NCBI GenBank assembly: GCA_949283575.1
Contig: CASDSU010000011.1
Location: 1-42,423, forward strand
Direction of reading: 5' to 3'
Length of the DNA: 42,423 bases
Source of the DNA: an uncultured Eubacteriales bacterium
Lineage (GTDB): Bacteria; Bacillota; Clostridia; TANB77; UBA1234
Of this stretch, positions 8,735 to 16,404 are shown piece after piece (the first letter of the stretch is position 1; each line of letters starts with the position of its first letter). Position numbers and translations under genes: made by a program. The notes beneath the pieces are model-generated. The model was not told the origin of the DNA and did no database searches. It worked only from the letters and a program-made list of their open reading frames with translations.

Positions 8735-9334
8735 TTACTTTTCATATTTTTTCACAACATAAGCACAATATTCAACAAGTTCTTCAATGTTTGTGTTTTT
8801 ACATTTTTCCAACTTTTTCTTAAATTCATCTAAATCTTTTAAACCTGCAAGTTCTTTTTGGAATAAGTCTGCATATACTTTACCTTTTTCCTTATCACTT
8901 GGTAGCTTGTCCACAAATTTAGCATTCTTCATTGCCTCATCAAAATGAGGCGAAAACCATATTGGAATTACGTAATCTTCAACCCATGTTCCTTTAAACA
9001 TTTCTCCCGATTTATAAAGTGCCGCTTCTCTTTCATTGCAATCATCTAAATCCATAATTGTAAATATTGGGCAGTCAATAAGCTTGTTATCTTGGACATT
9101 TGGTATAAACTCTTTTTTTACAGCACTCAAACTTTTTAATTTTGTATTTGAGAGAATAAACTTTAAAAGTCCATTTACTTGTATACTACTCCTACCATTA
9201 CAATTTGATATAATTACAATATTTATTCTAAATTTTCTTTTTAAATATTCCATCATCAATAGTTCAGATTTTCCGTGAACAATTACAATAGCTCTGCAAT
9301 AATTCACTGGAGGAGGAAATCTTCTATTAGGCAT
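8735..9334 (-). CDS. TOPRIM-domain protein (OLD/RloB-like partner of the ATPase)
   Basis: A 199-aa protein with a TOPRIM signature: a beta strand ending in the catalytic Glu (AIVIVHGKSE, Glu24), then IFTIMDLDD at about 93 supplying the acidic DxD. Stand-alone TOPRIM proteins next to AAA15-type ATPases occur in several anti-phage systems (OLD, PARIS AriB, RloB), where the TOPRIM part is the nuclease. I cannot assign it to one of these families. Its AGGAGGGG site lies inside the end of the ATPase gene, whose stop is 3 nt upstream, so the two are translationally coupled. Confidence 0.75.
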   Translation of the reverse strand: MPNRRFPPPVNYCRAIVIVHGKSELLMMEYLKRKFRINIVIISNCNGRSSIQVNGLLKFILSNTKLKSLSAVKKEFIPNVQDNKLIDCPIFTIMDLDDCNEREAALYKSGEMFKGTWVEDYVIPIWFSPHFDEAMKNAKFVDKLPSDKEKGKVYADLFQKELAGLKDLDEFKKKLEKCKNTNIEELVEYCAYVVKKYEK

Positions 9335-9337
9335 TTA

Positions 9338-10672
9338 TTACTTCCCCTCCTCTTGTGTTTCATCTATTAGTGTATTTTTAATGTCATCAAAATCTATATA
9401 TTCCCCAACTGGTATTCCGCCAAATAGTCCTTTAAAATATAGATCTCTTACATTATTATTCTTTTGTATTTTAAAATCATAATCTGTAATACAATTAATT
9501 TCTTTATTTCTATCATAGTCAAATGTTATCAGATATAATTCTTTTGGTGGTAAAGTTTCCAAAAGTAAAGTATTATGTGTTGTTATTATTAATTGTCCTG
9601 TTATCTCATCTTTCATTGACATAATTATATTTTTTACTAATAAATCGTGAATTCCATTATCAATTTCATCTATTACAACAACTTTTCCACGAATCGCATC
9701 TATCAAATTATTAAACTGTCCTAAAATTCTAAGTGTACCGCCAGACTCTTCTTTGTAAGATATTTTTCTAACTTTATTAGCTATTTTTTTCTCAAAATAC
9801 AACGCATAGTCTATTTGATTATCTTTTTCCTTTTTGTCATAATAAACTGCTTTTACATCCGCATACGCTTGAGTAAAAAATGAATTTAATATTTTTTCAT
9901 ATTTATCTAAAAGATTTAATTTGCTTTTATCAATTAAACCTTCTTCTATTCTAAAATTATTAAATACATTGCTTAAATATGGAATATTCGTTTTTTTGTC
10001 TAACTTAACTGTAATTTTAGAAAAATTATCTACTACATCTATTAAATTTTCAGAAACATTATCTTCGATAAAAGTTTTGTTTTTATTTACAAACTCTTCA
10101 TACAATATAGCTAAAAAAGAATGTTTTCCCCAATACTTTTCTATTTGTTCAGAAATTTCTTTTCTATATTTTGTTCCTTTGAAAATTTTAAGATTCAATT
10201 TATAATCTATTTTTTCTTCAACTTTTTTTATTTCGAAATGAAAGTTTCTTTTTTTATTTTCTTTATAATAAAGTTTTTCTTCTAAAATAGTATCATCAAA
10301 TTTCACATAGTAGTTTCCCTCAACACCGTCTAATAAAAAACCATATTCCACTTCTGTTGGCTCTGTTTCATCAATCATTCCCAAGCCTTCAATGCCCTTA
10401 AATAAGTCAAATATTTCTGGATACATATCCGATCTTTCCATGAACTCCTTCATATATTGAAAGTCTTTAGGCATCTCTTGCAACGCTTTATATGCCACCT
10501 TGGAAAATATTATTTTTCTCAAAGCATCAAAAGCCGTTACCAAATGTGTTTTACCACATCCGTTTTCACCATATATAGCCACAAAGTTCTTTGTTTTCTT
10601 TTGTGTTTCTTTTAAATTTAACGTTACATCTTTTAAAGATTTAAAATTCTTTAATTTCAAATACGTAAACAT
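9338..10672 (-). CDS. AAA15/OLD-like ABC-type ATPase
   Basis: A 444-aa ATPase with N-terminal FTYLKLKNFKSLKDVTLNL, Walker A GENGCGKTH at about 36, an ABC-like signature SGGTLRIL at about 309, Walker B VVVIDEIDNGIHD at about 334 and an H-switch ITTHNTLLL at about 364. This order is that of AAA15/OLD-family ATPases, which act as sensors in phage-defence systems with a TOPRIM nuclease. The ATG at 10672 is chosen over a GTG at 10684 because AAGGTGG lies 8 nt upstream. First gene of the ATPase-TOPRIM-HEPN cluster, with its own promoter. Confidence 0.85.
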   Translation of the reverse strand: MFTYLKLKNFKSLKDVTLNLKETQKKTKNFVAIYGENGCGKTHLVTAFDALRKIIFSKVAYKALQEMPKDFQYMKEFMERSDMYPEIFDLFKGIEGLGMIDETEPTEVEYGFLLDGVEGNYYVKFDDTILEEKLYYKENKKRNFHFEIKKVEEKIDYKLNLKIFKGTKYRKEISEQIEKYWGKHSFLAILYEEFVNKNKTFIEDNVSENLIDVVDNFSKITVKLDKKTNIPYLSNVFNNFRIEEGLIDKSKLNLLDKYEKILNSFFTQAYADVKAVYYDKKEKDNQIDYALYFEKKIANKVRKISYKEESGGTLRILGQFNNLIDAIRGKVVVIDEIDNGIHDLLVKNIIMSMKDEITGQLIITTHNTLLLETLPPKELYLITFDYDRNKEINCITDYDFKIQKNNNVRDLYFKGLFGGIPVGEYIDFDDIKNTLIDETQEEGK

Positions 10673-10710
10673 ATCAAAAACCACCTTTTTTATAAACTAT
10701 TACTTATTAT

Positions 10711-10758
10711 TATAGTTCTTTCTATAAAAACTATACCATGTTTGAGCAAAAAAATCAA
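10711..10758 (-). promoter_or_regulatory. Promoter and dyad operator of the ATPase operon
   Basis: On the minus strand TTGATT (10753-10758), 17 nt, then TATAGT (10730-10735) preceded by TG, giving an extended -10 promoter. A TATAGTT…AACTATA inverted repeat (10711-10717 and 10729-10735) overlaps the -10 box and could bind a repressor. Confidence 0.7.
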
Positions 10759-10913
10759 GGTTTTTATAATTTTAGATACATTTTGTATCTTTTTTGTTAA
10801 AATTTTATTATAAAATCATTACATTTTTTTAATTTTATATATTTTTTCAAAGTATCTTGCATTTTTTTTCAACCCAAGTTAACATCACAACAATTTTAGG
10901 AGGTGGTTTTATT

Positions 10914-11204
10914 TTGGATATTTTAGATATTATTTTTGAAGCACGTGTGAATGACGTTGCGACTCTAAGCGAAGAGGACAAGACTAACACCCCGTACCAT
11001 TCGAATAGTTCTGCTGCTTATGAAAAAATTGAAGCTTTACTGGGTGATTTTTGTCCAGATAATGCTTATGATGTTCTCGTTGCAATCGATGATTTTGTAA
11101 GCGAAATCAATTATGAGGCTGATTATTTTAATGAAAAATATTACAAGCAAGGTTTCTGTGATAGCATTGGTCTCATGAAATATATGTTAACTAAAAATTC
11201 TTAA
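10914..11204 (+). CDS. DUF6809 family protein
   Basis: A 96-aa protein resembling DUF6809, a small helical family common on Firmicute mobile elements. It has an N-terminal LDILDIIFEARV, a central helix (YEKIEALLGDFCPDNAYDVLVAID) and a C-terminal FCDSIGLMKYML helix. The TTG at 10914 is the likely start because AGGAGGTGG lies 7 nt upstream; the reading frame stays open upstream to an ATG at 10857. It is divergent from the ATPase operon and lies on the integrase side of the island. Function unknown. Confidence 0.7.
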   Translation: MDILDIIFEARVNDVATLSEEDKTNTPYHSNSSAAYEKIEALLGDFCPDNAYDVLVAIDDFVSEINYEADYFNEKYYKQGFCDSIGLMKYMLTKNS

Positions 11205-11816
11205 AAATTGAGCGATTTTCGCCCTTTTTTGATGCCTTTTTTTCATACTTTTTACTACTTATGCGTTTTTGCCATTTATCGTGTATTTTGCTTGTATCAA
11301 TCGTTACACGTTTTTTCGCATCCTCGAATTTACCCGTCGACACCACACCCCCTCTAGAAAAAGCATTTTTATTCTTTGAATGTCCCCTCACCGTTCCCTA
11401 TTTTCGATTTTTTTAAAGCATGCCTGGGGGGTTTGGGGTTGTAAATTTTCTCCACTCTTTGCGGTTTTATATTCACTTTGTCACATTGTTACATCAATGT
11501 GCAAACTTGTGACACGTGCTTGTCACTTCGTTACGTAGAGATAGATATAGAACTAGATATAGAGTTAGAAATAGATTTAGAAGCAGAAGTAGATTTAAAA
11601 TCAGATTTTTCATTTTTTCGCAAATTTTTTCAAAACTTTTTTCATTTACTCCTGAGTACCTTACAACCGCAAACTCCACTCCCAGTGGTATTTCAAAGCA
11701 TTTTATCCCTTGACTTTTTCCTTTTTTAGAGTTTTAATTAGAACAACAGTTCTTATTGGTTTGTAATTTCAATTAATGTTAATAGATTTTAAAATTTTGT
11801 TAAAGGAGTGATTTAA
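11205..11816. other. Decayed mobile-element segment with hexamer repeat
   Basis: No intact gene is supported here. At about 11534-11607 roughly eleven successive 6-bp units, most ending in TAG or CAG, encode an alternating acidic/hydrophobic stretch (EIDIELDIELEID) in one frame. This composition resembles the repeat-rich tail of phage or plasmid replication-initiator genes, so the segment may be the remains of such a gene just upstream of the integrase. That is inference. Confidence 0.45.
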
Positions 11817-12561
11817 ATGGCAAGTTCAATTGTTAAGAAAAAGAAAGCTACTCATCGTGGTCGTAACGAAGGTAGTGTCTATCAAAGAAAAGATGGCAAA
11901 TGGATGGGACAAGTTCAAATCGGTTTTAAACCAGATGGTTCTCGTAAGTTCATCACTAAAAGCGGTAAAACAAAACAAGAAATTACTAATTGGCTTGCTG
12001 AAACTCGTAACGACATTTTGAAAAATACTTTTATCGAGCCTTCAAATCTTACTCTTGAAGAATGGCTTTGGAATTGGATGACAACTTACAAAATGAAGCA
12101 AGTTAGTGCTAGCACATACACAAGATACCTGTAACACATCTTAATCAATAACTTGCCTTTTAACCCTATTGGTGTTCTTATACGAACGGCTCTTGGAACA
12201 GGTGCACGATTAGGTGAATTACTTGAACTTAGCCCAAAAGATATCGATTTTGAAAATAACATCATTCATATTCGAAACAGAGTTATTAGAGAAAATCTTT
12301 TCACTGCTGATGGTAAAAAGGTCGATACATACCAGATTGTTCTTGGACCTTTAAAAACACATAAAAGAAAAAGGGATATTCCAATAAACGATATAACCGC
12401 TTCTCTACTTCGAAAATATAAATTACAGCAAAGAAGCTTTTTAAGGAATAAAAATCTTGTTCCTACACTTGTATTTCCAAACGATTATAACGAACTTTGG
12501 GAACCAAGAGATGCAAGAGCAAAAGAAAGAAGCCATGGAAAGACTAAAGGGAATCGTATAG
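11817..12561 (+). pseudogene. int: Tyrosine integrase remnant 1 (Tn916/phage type)
   Basis: The N-terminal arm-binding domain (RGRNEGSVYQRKDGKWMGQV) runs to VSASTYTRYL and a stop at 12134. It resumes in another frame at about 12150 with the start of the catalytic domain (GTGARLGELLELSPKDIDF, which holds the first catalytic Arg). At about 12510 it jumps to the extreme C terminus (MQEQKKEAMERLKGIV, stop at 12561). The HxLR/HxxY catalytic segment is gone. Two internal deletions make it inactive. AAGGAG precedes the ATG. Confidence 0.9.
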
Positions 12562-12580
12562 ATTCCCTCTTCATTTTTAT
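12546..12580 (+). terminator. Terminator after integrase remnant 1
   Basis: GGGAAT and ATTCCC form a short stem overlapping the ancestral integrase stop, followed by a T-rich run. The same hairpin follows integrase remnant 2 at about 15149-15180. Confidence 0.65.
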
Positions 12581-13629
12581 ATCTTAATAACCCATCCTCT
12601 AGTTCCTTTAGCTTTTTCAATAAAACCTTTTTCTTGCATTTCCGACATTCTTGTTTTTACAGTTCTTAATGATTTACCAATTTGATTAGCAATTTCTTCT
12701 TGAGTCGCTGATGGATTTATTTTTAATATATTTATTATCGCCTGTTCTTCTAATGTATATTTTTGTGTCACTGAAATTTCTTCACTTGATTTTTGAATAT
12801 TATCTATATGTGTATATCTATTTTTTAATTCATACTGCGTATTTGCTAATAAATTATAAAAGAATTTTTCTAAAAACGATGTATCTTCAAATATATTTTT
12901 TTCAAAGTTTTTGTAATTTGCTCTTACTAATGAATTTCTAAAATACCATGAATTTTCTGCAAATACATCATCATTAATATTAAATCCAAACGTCCTTAAA
13001 TATTTGATTATAAATACCGCAGTTGTTCTTGTATTACCTTCACAGAATGGATGAACTTGCCATATATTTGACGTAAATTTAAAGAAATTTTTGATTGATT
13101 CTTCTAACCCTAAATCTTTATACTTAAAGTTTCTTTCTTGCTCAAAATCGTATTCTAATGCGTCTCTGATGGTTTCAAATGACGAGTATAAAACTGTATC
13201 ACCATTCAACACCCATTCTTTTTTAGTAAAGTTATAATTTCTAAAAGTACCTGCAGTTTCATATATATCTGTAAACAGTCTTTTATGGATATTTAATAGC
13301 TCTGCAGTTGAAAAATTAAATGCTTTTTCACTTAATATCTCTGTAATTCTAACAGCAACCTTATCCGCTTCTTCATTTTCTTTTTCAATCTCTTTTCGTT
13401 CATCTAAAGCTTCATAATACTGATCAATTCTGTCCTTAACTTCATAAATATCTATATTACCTTCAATATGTTCTTTGGCTGTTTTAATAAGATATTTTGA
13501 AGGTTTTAAACCATCAACATCTTGCAAGCCTATTGCAGTTTCCCATACTTTAGTTTTCTCAATTTGACTAGGCTCACCTTGCTTTATATATTCATTTAAT
13601 TCTAAATTCCAATCTCTTTTTTTATCCAT
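12577..13629 (-). CDS. Fic-domain AMPylase-like protein with N-terminal antitoxin-like segment and wHTH
   Basis: A 350-aa protein. The N-terminal helices (to about residue 75) end in TAKEHIEGNIDIYE, similar to the VbhA-type inhibitory helix, although the usual Ser/Thr four residues before the Glu is Lys here. The Fic motif is HPFCEGNTRTT at about 195, a common variant of HPFx(D/E)GNGR that keeps the catalytic His. The C-terminal 70 residues form a winged helix (ATQEEIANQIGKSLRTVKTRMSEM). Fic proteins transfer AMP or similar groups to target proteins. AGGAGG precedes the ATG. The wHTH and the palindromes upstream suggest autoregulation. Confidence 0.88.
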   Translation of the reverse strand: MDKKRDWNLELNEYIKQGEPSQIEKTKVWETAIGLQDVDGLKPSKYLIKTAKEHIEGNIDIYEVKDRIDQYYEALDERKEIEKENEEADKVAVRITEILSEKAFNFSTAELLNIHKRLFTDIYETAGTFRNYNFTKKEWVLNGDTVLYSSFETIRDALEYDFEQERNFKYKDLGLEESIKNFFKFTSNIWQVHPFCEGNTRTTAVFIIKYLRTFGFNINDDVFAENSWYFRNSLVRANYKNFEKNIFEDTSFLEKFFYNLLANTQYELKNRYTHIDNIQKSSEEISVTQKYTLEEQAIINILKINPSATQEEIANQIGKSLRTVKTRMSEMQEKGFIEKAKGTRGWVIKI

Positions 13630-13652
13630 ATCGATACCTCCTCGATATATAA

Positions 13653-13728
13653 ATTATACCATAAATTTGCACTATTTTCAATTCGAAAGTGCAATATTTG
13701 CACTTTAAAGATGCAAAAGTTGCACTTT
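13653..13728 (-). promoter_or_regulatory. Fic gene promoter with palindromic operators
   Basis: On the minus strand TTGAAA (13676-13681), 17 nt, then TATAAT (13653-13658) preceded by TGG. A perfect palindrome with 9-bp arms, AAAGTGCAA/TTGCACTTT, lies at 13686-13706. An imperfect second copy is at 13707-13728 and a half-site lies inside the promoter spacer. Confidence 0.8.
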
Positions 13729-13760
13729 CAGTTCTTCTTAATGTTATTATTACCAAATTT

Positions 13761-13780
13761 AAAAGAGGGATGGTTCCCTC
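13761..13780 (-). terminator. Terminator of the DUF7695 gene
   Basis: On the minus strand GAGGGA and TCCCTC form a stem followed by TTTT, 5 bp after the stop at 13785. Confidence 0.7.
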
Positions 13781-13784
13781 TTCA

Positions 13785-14018
13785 TTATTGCATCATTTTC
13801 CTATATTCTTTATCATCAATTTCTTTTGTTTCACTTAATTCTATAAAATCCTCTTCTGGACTATTTCTAAAAGAACGACTTAAATGCCAGTGTCCGCCAT
13901 CTACAGAACATGTCTCACATTTGCATGTTACAAATTGATGTATATCTTTAGATCCAATTATTTCCCCACAATGTTTGCATTGAATTTTATTAGATATTAT
14001 TATTTCCAAATTCAACAC
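13785..14018 (-). CDS. Small zinc-ribbon protein (DUF7695-like)
   Basis: About 74-77 aa. It carries IQCKHCGEII and VTCKCETCSVDGGHWHL, two Cys pairs suited to one zinc, followed by SPEEDFIELSE. The pattern matches a small DUF7695-type family found on Firmicute mobile elements. The start is uncertain: after an AGAGGTG box a TTG six nucleotides downstream is the best choice, and the frame stays open to 14018. Downstream of the DpnD/PcfM-like gene in the same orientation. Function unknown. Confidence 0.7.
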   Translation of the reverse strand: MLNLEIIISNKIQCKHCGEIIGSKDIHQFVTCKCETCSVDGGHWHLSRSFRNSPEEDFIELSETKEIDDKEYRKMMQ

Positions 14019-14038
14019 CTCTTACTTTCAAATTATAT

Positions 14039-14206
14039 TTATTCTTTGTAAATACTAATTTCTGTATCGATATAATCACTACTATCTAAAACAATTTCTT
14101 GCTTTCTATATTTTGATTTAGCTTTAATTATAGCTTCGCTTTCACTTTCCGCTTCTATATCAATTCTTCTTGATAATGTTTCTTTGATTTCAATTTTGTA
14201 ATTCAT
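14039..14206 (-). CDS. DpnD/PcfM family protein
   Basis: A 55-aa protein (NYKIEIKETLSRRIDIEAE, EAIIKAKSKYRKQEIVLDSSDY) matching the DpnD/PcfM family of small acidic proteins carried by conjugative plasmids and restriction loci. The ATG at 14206 gives the family N terminus; a longer in-frame start near 14227 overlaps the upstream pseudogene. Biochemical role unknown. Confidence 0.75.
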   Translation of the reverse strand: MNYKIEIKETLSRRIDIEAESESEAIIKAKSKYRKQEIVLDSSDYIDTEISIYKE

Positions 14207-14223
14207 ATAGCCATCACTCACTT

Positions 14224-14659
14224 TCAATGTTCACTCCAATATCTAATTTTAGCAAATAAAAGAGCCAATTTATATTTAAATCCAAATTTAAATGTCATTT
14301 CAGTCTTAAAAATATTTAAAACATTTTCTAAATAAATATCTTGAAATTTAGAAATTACTTTTTGTGTTTTATTAGAATTAATAGATGGACAATACTTTAA
14401 ATTATAATTTCTTAATTCTTCTATTTGTTTCAATGTTACATCTCTTTTACCACTAAGACCTCCCCAACCTGCAGTTATTGTTTCTTCACAAAAATTGAAG
14501 AGAAAAAATCAAAAAAGAACTTAATATTTCTTTGTGATTAACATCAGAAATTAATTTTTTTAGTTCTAATATAAAGCCTAATCCAAAAGCATCGTTTAAA
14601 ATTTCATTTACAATTTTATTTTGTTTTATATTTATTTCTCTATTTTCTATGTTTTTCAC
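14224..14659 (-). pseudogene. Frameshifted hypothetical gene
   Basis: Two consecutive open segments in different frames read as one protein. The first runs from a GTG at 14659 beside AAAGGAG to a stop at 14486. The second continues through ETITAGWGGLSGKRDV and KQIEELRNYNLKYCPS to a stop at 14224. One frame change near 14490 separates them. The protein is not recognised. Confidence 0.5.
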
Positions 14660-14695
14660 TCCTTTATTATCATTTTTACCTTTTTGGCATTAATA

Positions 14696-15012
14696 TCATC
14701 CCATCTTTAGTAATAAATTTTTCATCCATAAAATTACCACGTTTATAAATGGTAAGAATGTTCTTTTTCTCTCTTCATCAATATTAATCTCGTGTTTAGA
14801 AATATTATAATTGTGTAACATAAGTTTTAATTCTTCAATTATTTCTATTGATAACATATTCCTTTTTTCAATCTCTTTAATTAGTGCTCCCAAAGGTTTT
14901 GTTATTCCAAAGTCCATCGCCAATTTAAAAAATAGTTTTTTTGATAAAAGTAACTGCAGTAAATCCTCTAATTCAGCTCCGCAGTCTCTTATCATGTCTC
15001 GTGCAAATGCAG
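14696..15012 (-). pseudogene. 5'-truncated helical protein gene
   Basis: The frame encodes an all-helical C-terminal piece (FARDMIRDCGAELEDLL, PLGALIKEIEKRNM, NYNISKHEINID) ending at 14696. Its 5' end runs straight into antisense integrase sequence at about 15013, so the original start has been lost by an insertion or deletion. The YNISKHE segment is reminiscent of HEPN-like helical proteins, but no catalytic motif is secure. Confidence 0.5.
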
Positions 15013-15161
15013 AAATTAGTGCTAGCACATACACAAGATATCTGTACTTCATGAACATTCATATTGTTCCCCACATCGGTAAAATGAAGTTGTCTGATCT
15101 TCACACATAATGCCAGAGCAAAAGAAAGAAGCCATGGAACGAATAAAGGGAATCGTGTAGA
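15013..15161 (+). pseudogene. int: Tyrosine integrase remnant 2
   Basis: It begins at ISASTYTRYLYFMNIHIVPHIGKMKLSDLH, the same integrase region where remnant 1 breaks off. It then jumps directly to the C-terminal tail HIMPEQKKEAMERIKGIV and a TAG at 15161. It shares a stretch of about 50 bp with remnant 1 across the tail and terminator. The complementary deletions show that this is a second, independently decayed copy of a related integrase. Confidence 0.85.
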
Positions 15162-15242
15162 TTCCCTCTTCATTTTTATATGTTGTTTTTAATGTGTTCA
15201 ATTTGCGATTTAAAGGTGTCAAAAAGGCATTTTATATTCATT

Positions 15243-16187
15243 TTAGTATTCTTGTCCCAAGTAATTTCTTATCATACTCTCATATTGGTCTTGTGCATTC
15301 AAACAAGTATCTATTAAAAATCCTTTTTCACCATTTGTTTGATATTCTCTAAGTCCTCTATAATAAAACAATCTATCTTTCTCTAAAATAATAATAGGAA
15401 CAATATTATTTTTCAAACATTCCTTAACCATTATTAATCTTCCTATTCTTCCATTCCCATCTTGAAACGGATGAATCTTTTCAAACTTAGCATGAAATTC
15501 TATAATATCTTTTACTGTAATCTCTTTGATTGAATTATACCAATCTAATAATTTTTTCATATGGCTTTGTACATATCTAGGAGCAACAGTTTTTAAACTT
15601 CCAGCTTCGTTAGCAAGTTTCTTATAATCACCAACATTAAACCATTCTTTCTCCGCATCTGAAGTTCCTGTCTTTAAAATTTTATGAAACTCTTTTATTA
15701 GTTCCTCTGTCAACGGTTTTTCAGCAATATCAATCATATAATCAATTAATTTAAAATGGTTTGTTGTTTCTATAATATCATCTATCTGGATAATTGTATC
15801 TTTCTCAGCTAACATTGTTTTGGTTTCAAAAATATATCTTGTTTGCTCCTCCGTTAACCTACTTCCTTCAATATGATTTGAATTATATGTGAAAGCTATT
15901 TGAGTATTGTGATATAAATTACCTTTTAATTTCATATCTTTTTGTTCTCTAAGAATTTTCAAAATATTTAATTTAGAAATATCTAATTTTTCTTCATCTT
16001 TCAAAAGTTCATCAAGGGAAACTTCAAAAATTTCAGATAATCTCTTCAATGATTCTATATTAGGCTCACGAGATCCAGATTCATATTTAGAAATAGCTGC
16101 AGGCTCTAGCTCTAAATACTCAGCAACATCTTTTTGAGTTAAATTTTTACGTTCTCTATATATTTTTAATTTTTCACCTAAATTCAT
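15243..16187 (-). CDS. HTH-Fic protein, class II (self-inhibited) AMPylase
   Basis: A 314-aa protein. Residues 1-65 form a Cro/CI-type HTH (LTQKDVAEYLELEPAAISKYESG). An inhibitory helix with the classic (S/T)xxxE(G/N) motif, SNHIEG, follows at about 106. The Fic core carries the canonical HPFQDGNGRIGR at about 241. This is the class II layout, in which the N-terminal helix blocks ATP until displaced. Fusion to an XRE-type HTH suggests that it regulates its own promoter. AAGGGGTGA precedes the ATG. It is distinct from the other Fic protein in this window. Confidence 0.92.
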   Translation of the reverse strand: MNLGEKLKIYRERKNLTQKDVAEYLELEPAAISKYESGSREPNIESLKRLSEIFEVSLDELLKDEEKLDISKLNILKILREQKDMKLKGNLYHNTQIAFTYNSNHIEGSRLTEEQTRYIFETKTMLAEKDTIIQIDDIIETTNHFKLIDYMIDIAEKPLTEELIKEFHKILKTGTSDAEKEWFNVGDYKKLANEAGSLKTVAPRYVQSHMKKLLDWYNSIKEITVKDIIEFHAKFEKIHPFQDGNGRIGRLIMVKECLKNNIVPIIILEKDRLFYYRGLREYQTNGEKGFLIDTCLNAQDQYESMIRNYLGQEY

Positions 16188-16215
16188 AAAATCACCCCTT
16201 TTTGCTATTATGTAT

Positions 16216-16231
16216 ATTATACCACATTATA
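16216..16231 (-). promoter_or_regulatory. Tandem -10 boxes of the HTH-Fic gene
   Basis: Two TATAAT boxes on the minus strand (16216-16221 and 16226-16231) lie 29-44 bp before the start codon. The proximal one is preceded by TGG. No good -35 is visible. Confidence 0.55.
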
Positions 16232-16404
16232 TCCAAAAAGGAAAGTTTTTATTCACGTTTTATATCCATATATCCATATAGGCATTATTCAGGATGCTGT
16301 ATTATATGTAAATTTAGGTCTATAATTTTATAAACTTCAAATAAAAGAGCAAAATAAGTCTTTGATAATTGCATCAAGCACTCATTCTGCTCTTCTTTTG
16401 TAGA

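Noticed and set aside
8735-10672. Naming the ATPase/TOPRIM pair PARIS or RloAB
   Set aside because: Domain types agree, but I cannot see family-specific features, and the third HEPN gene does not belong to either as known.
11191-11391. 66-aa basic minus-strand ORF
   Set aside because: It has no clear ribosome site and no recognisable family, and it lies in decayed mobile-element DNA; it could be debris.
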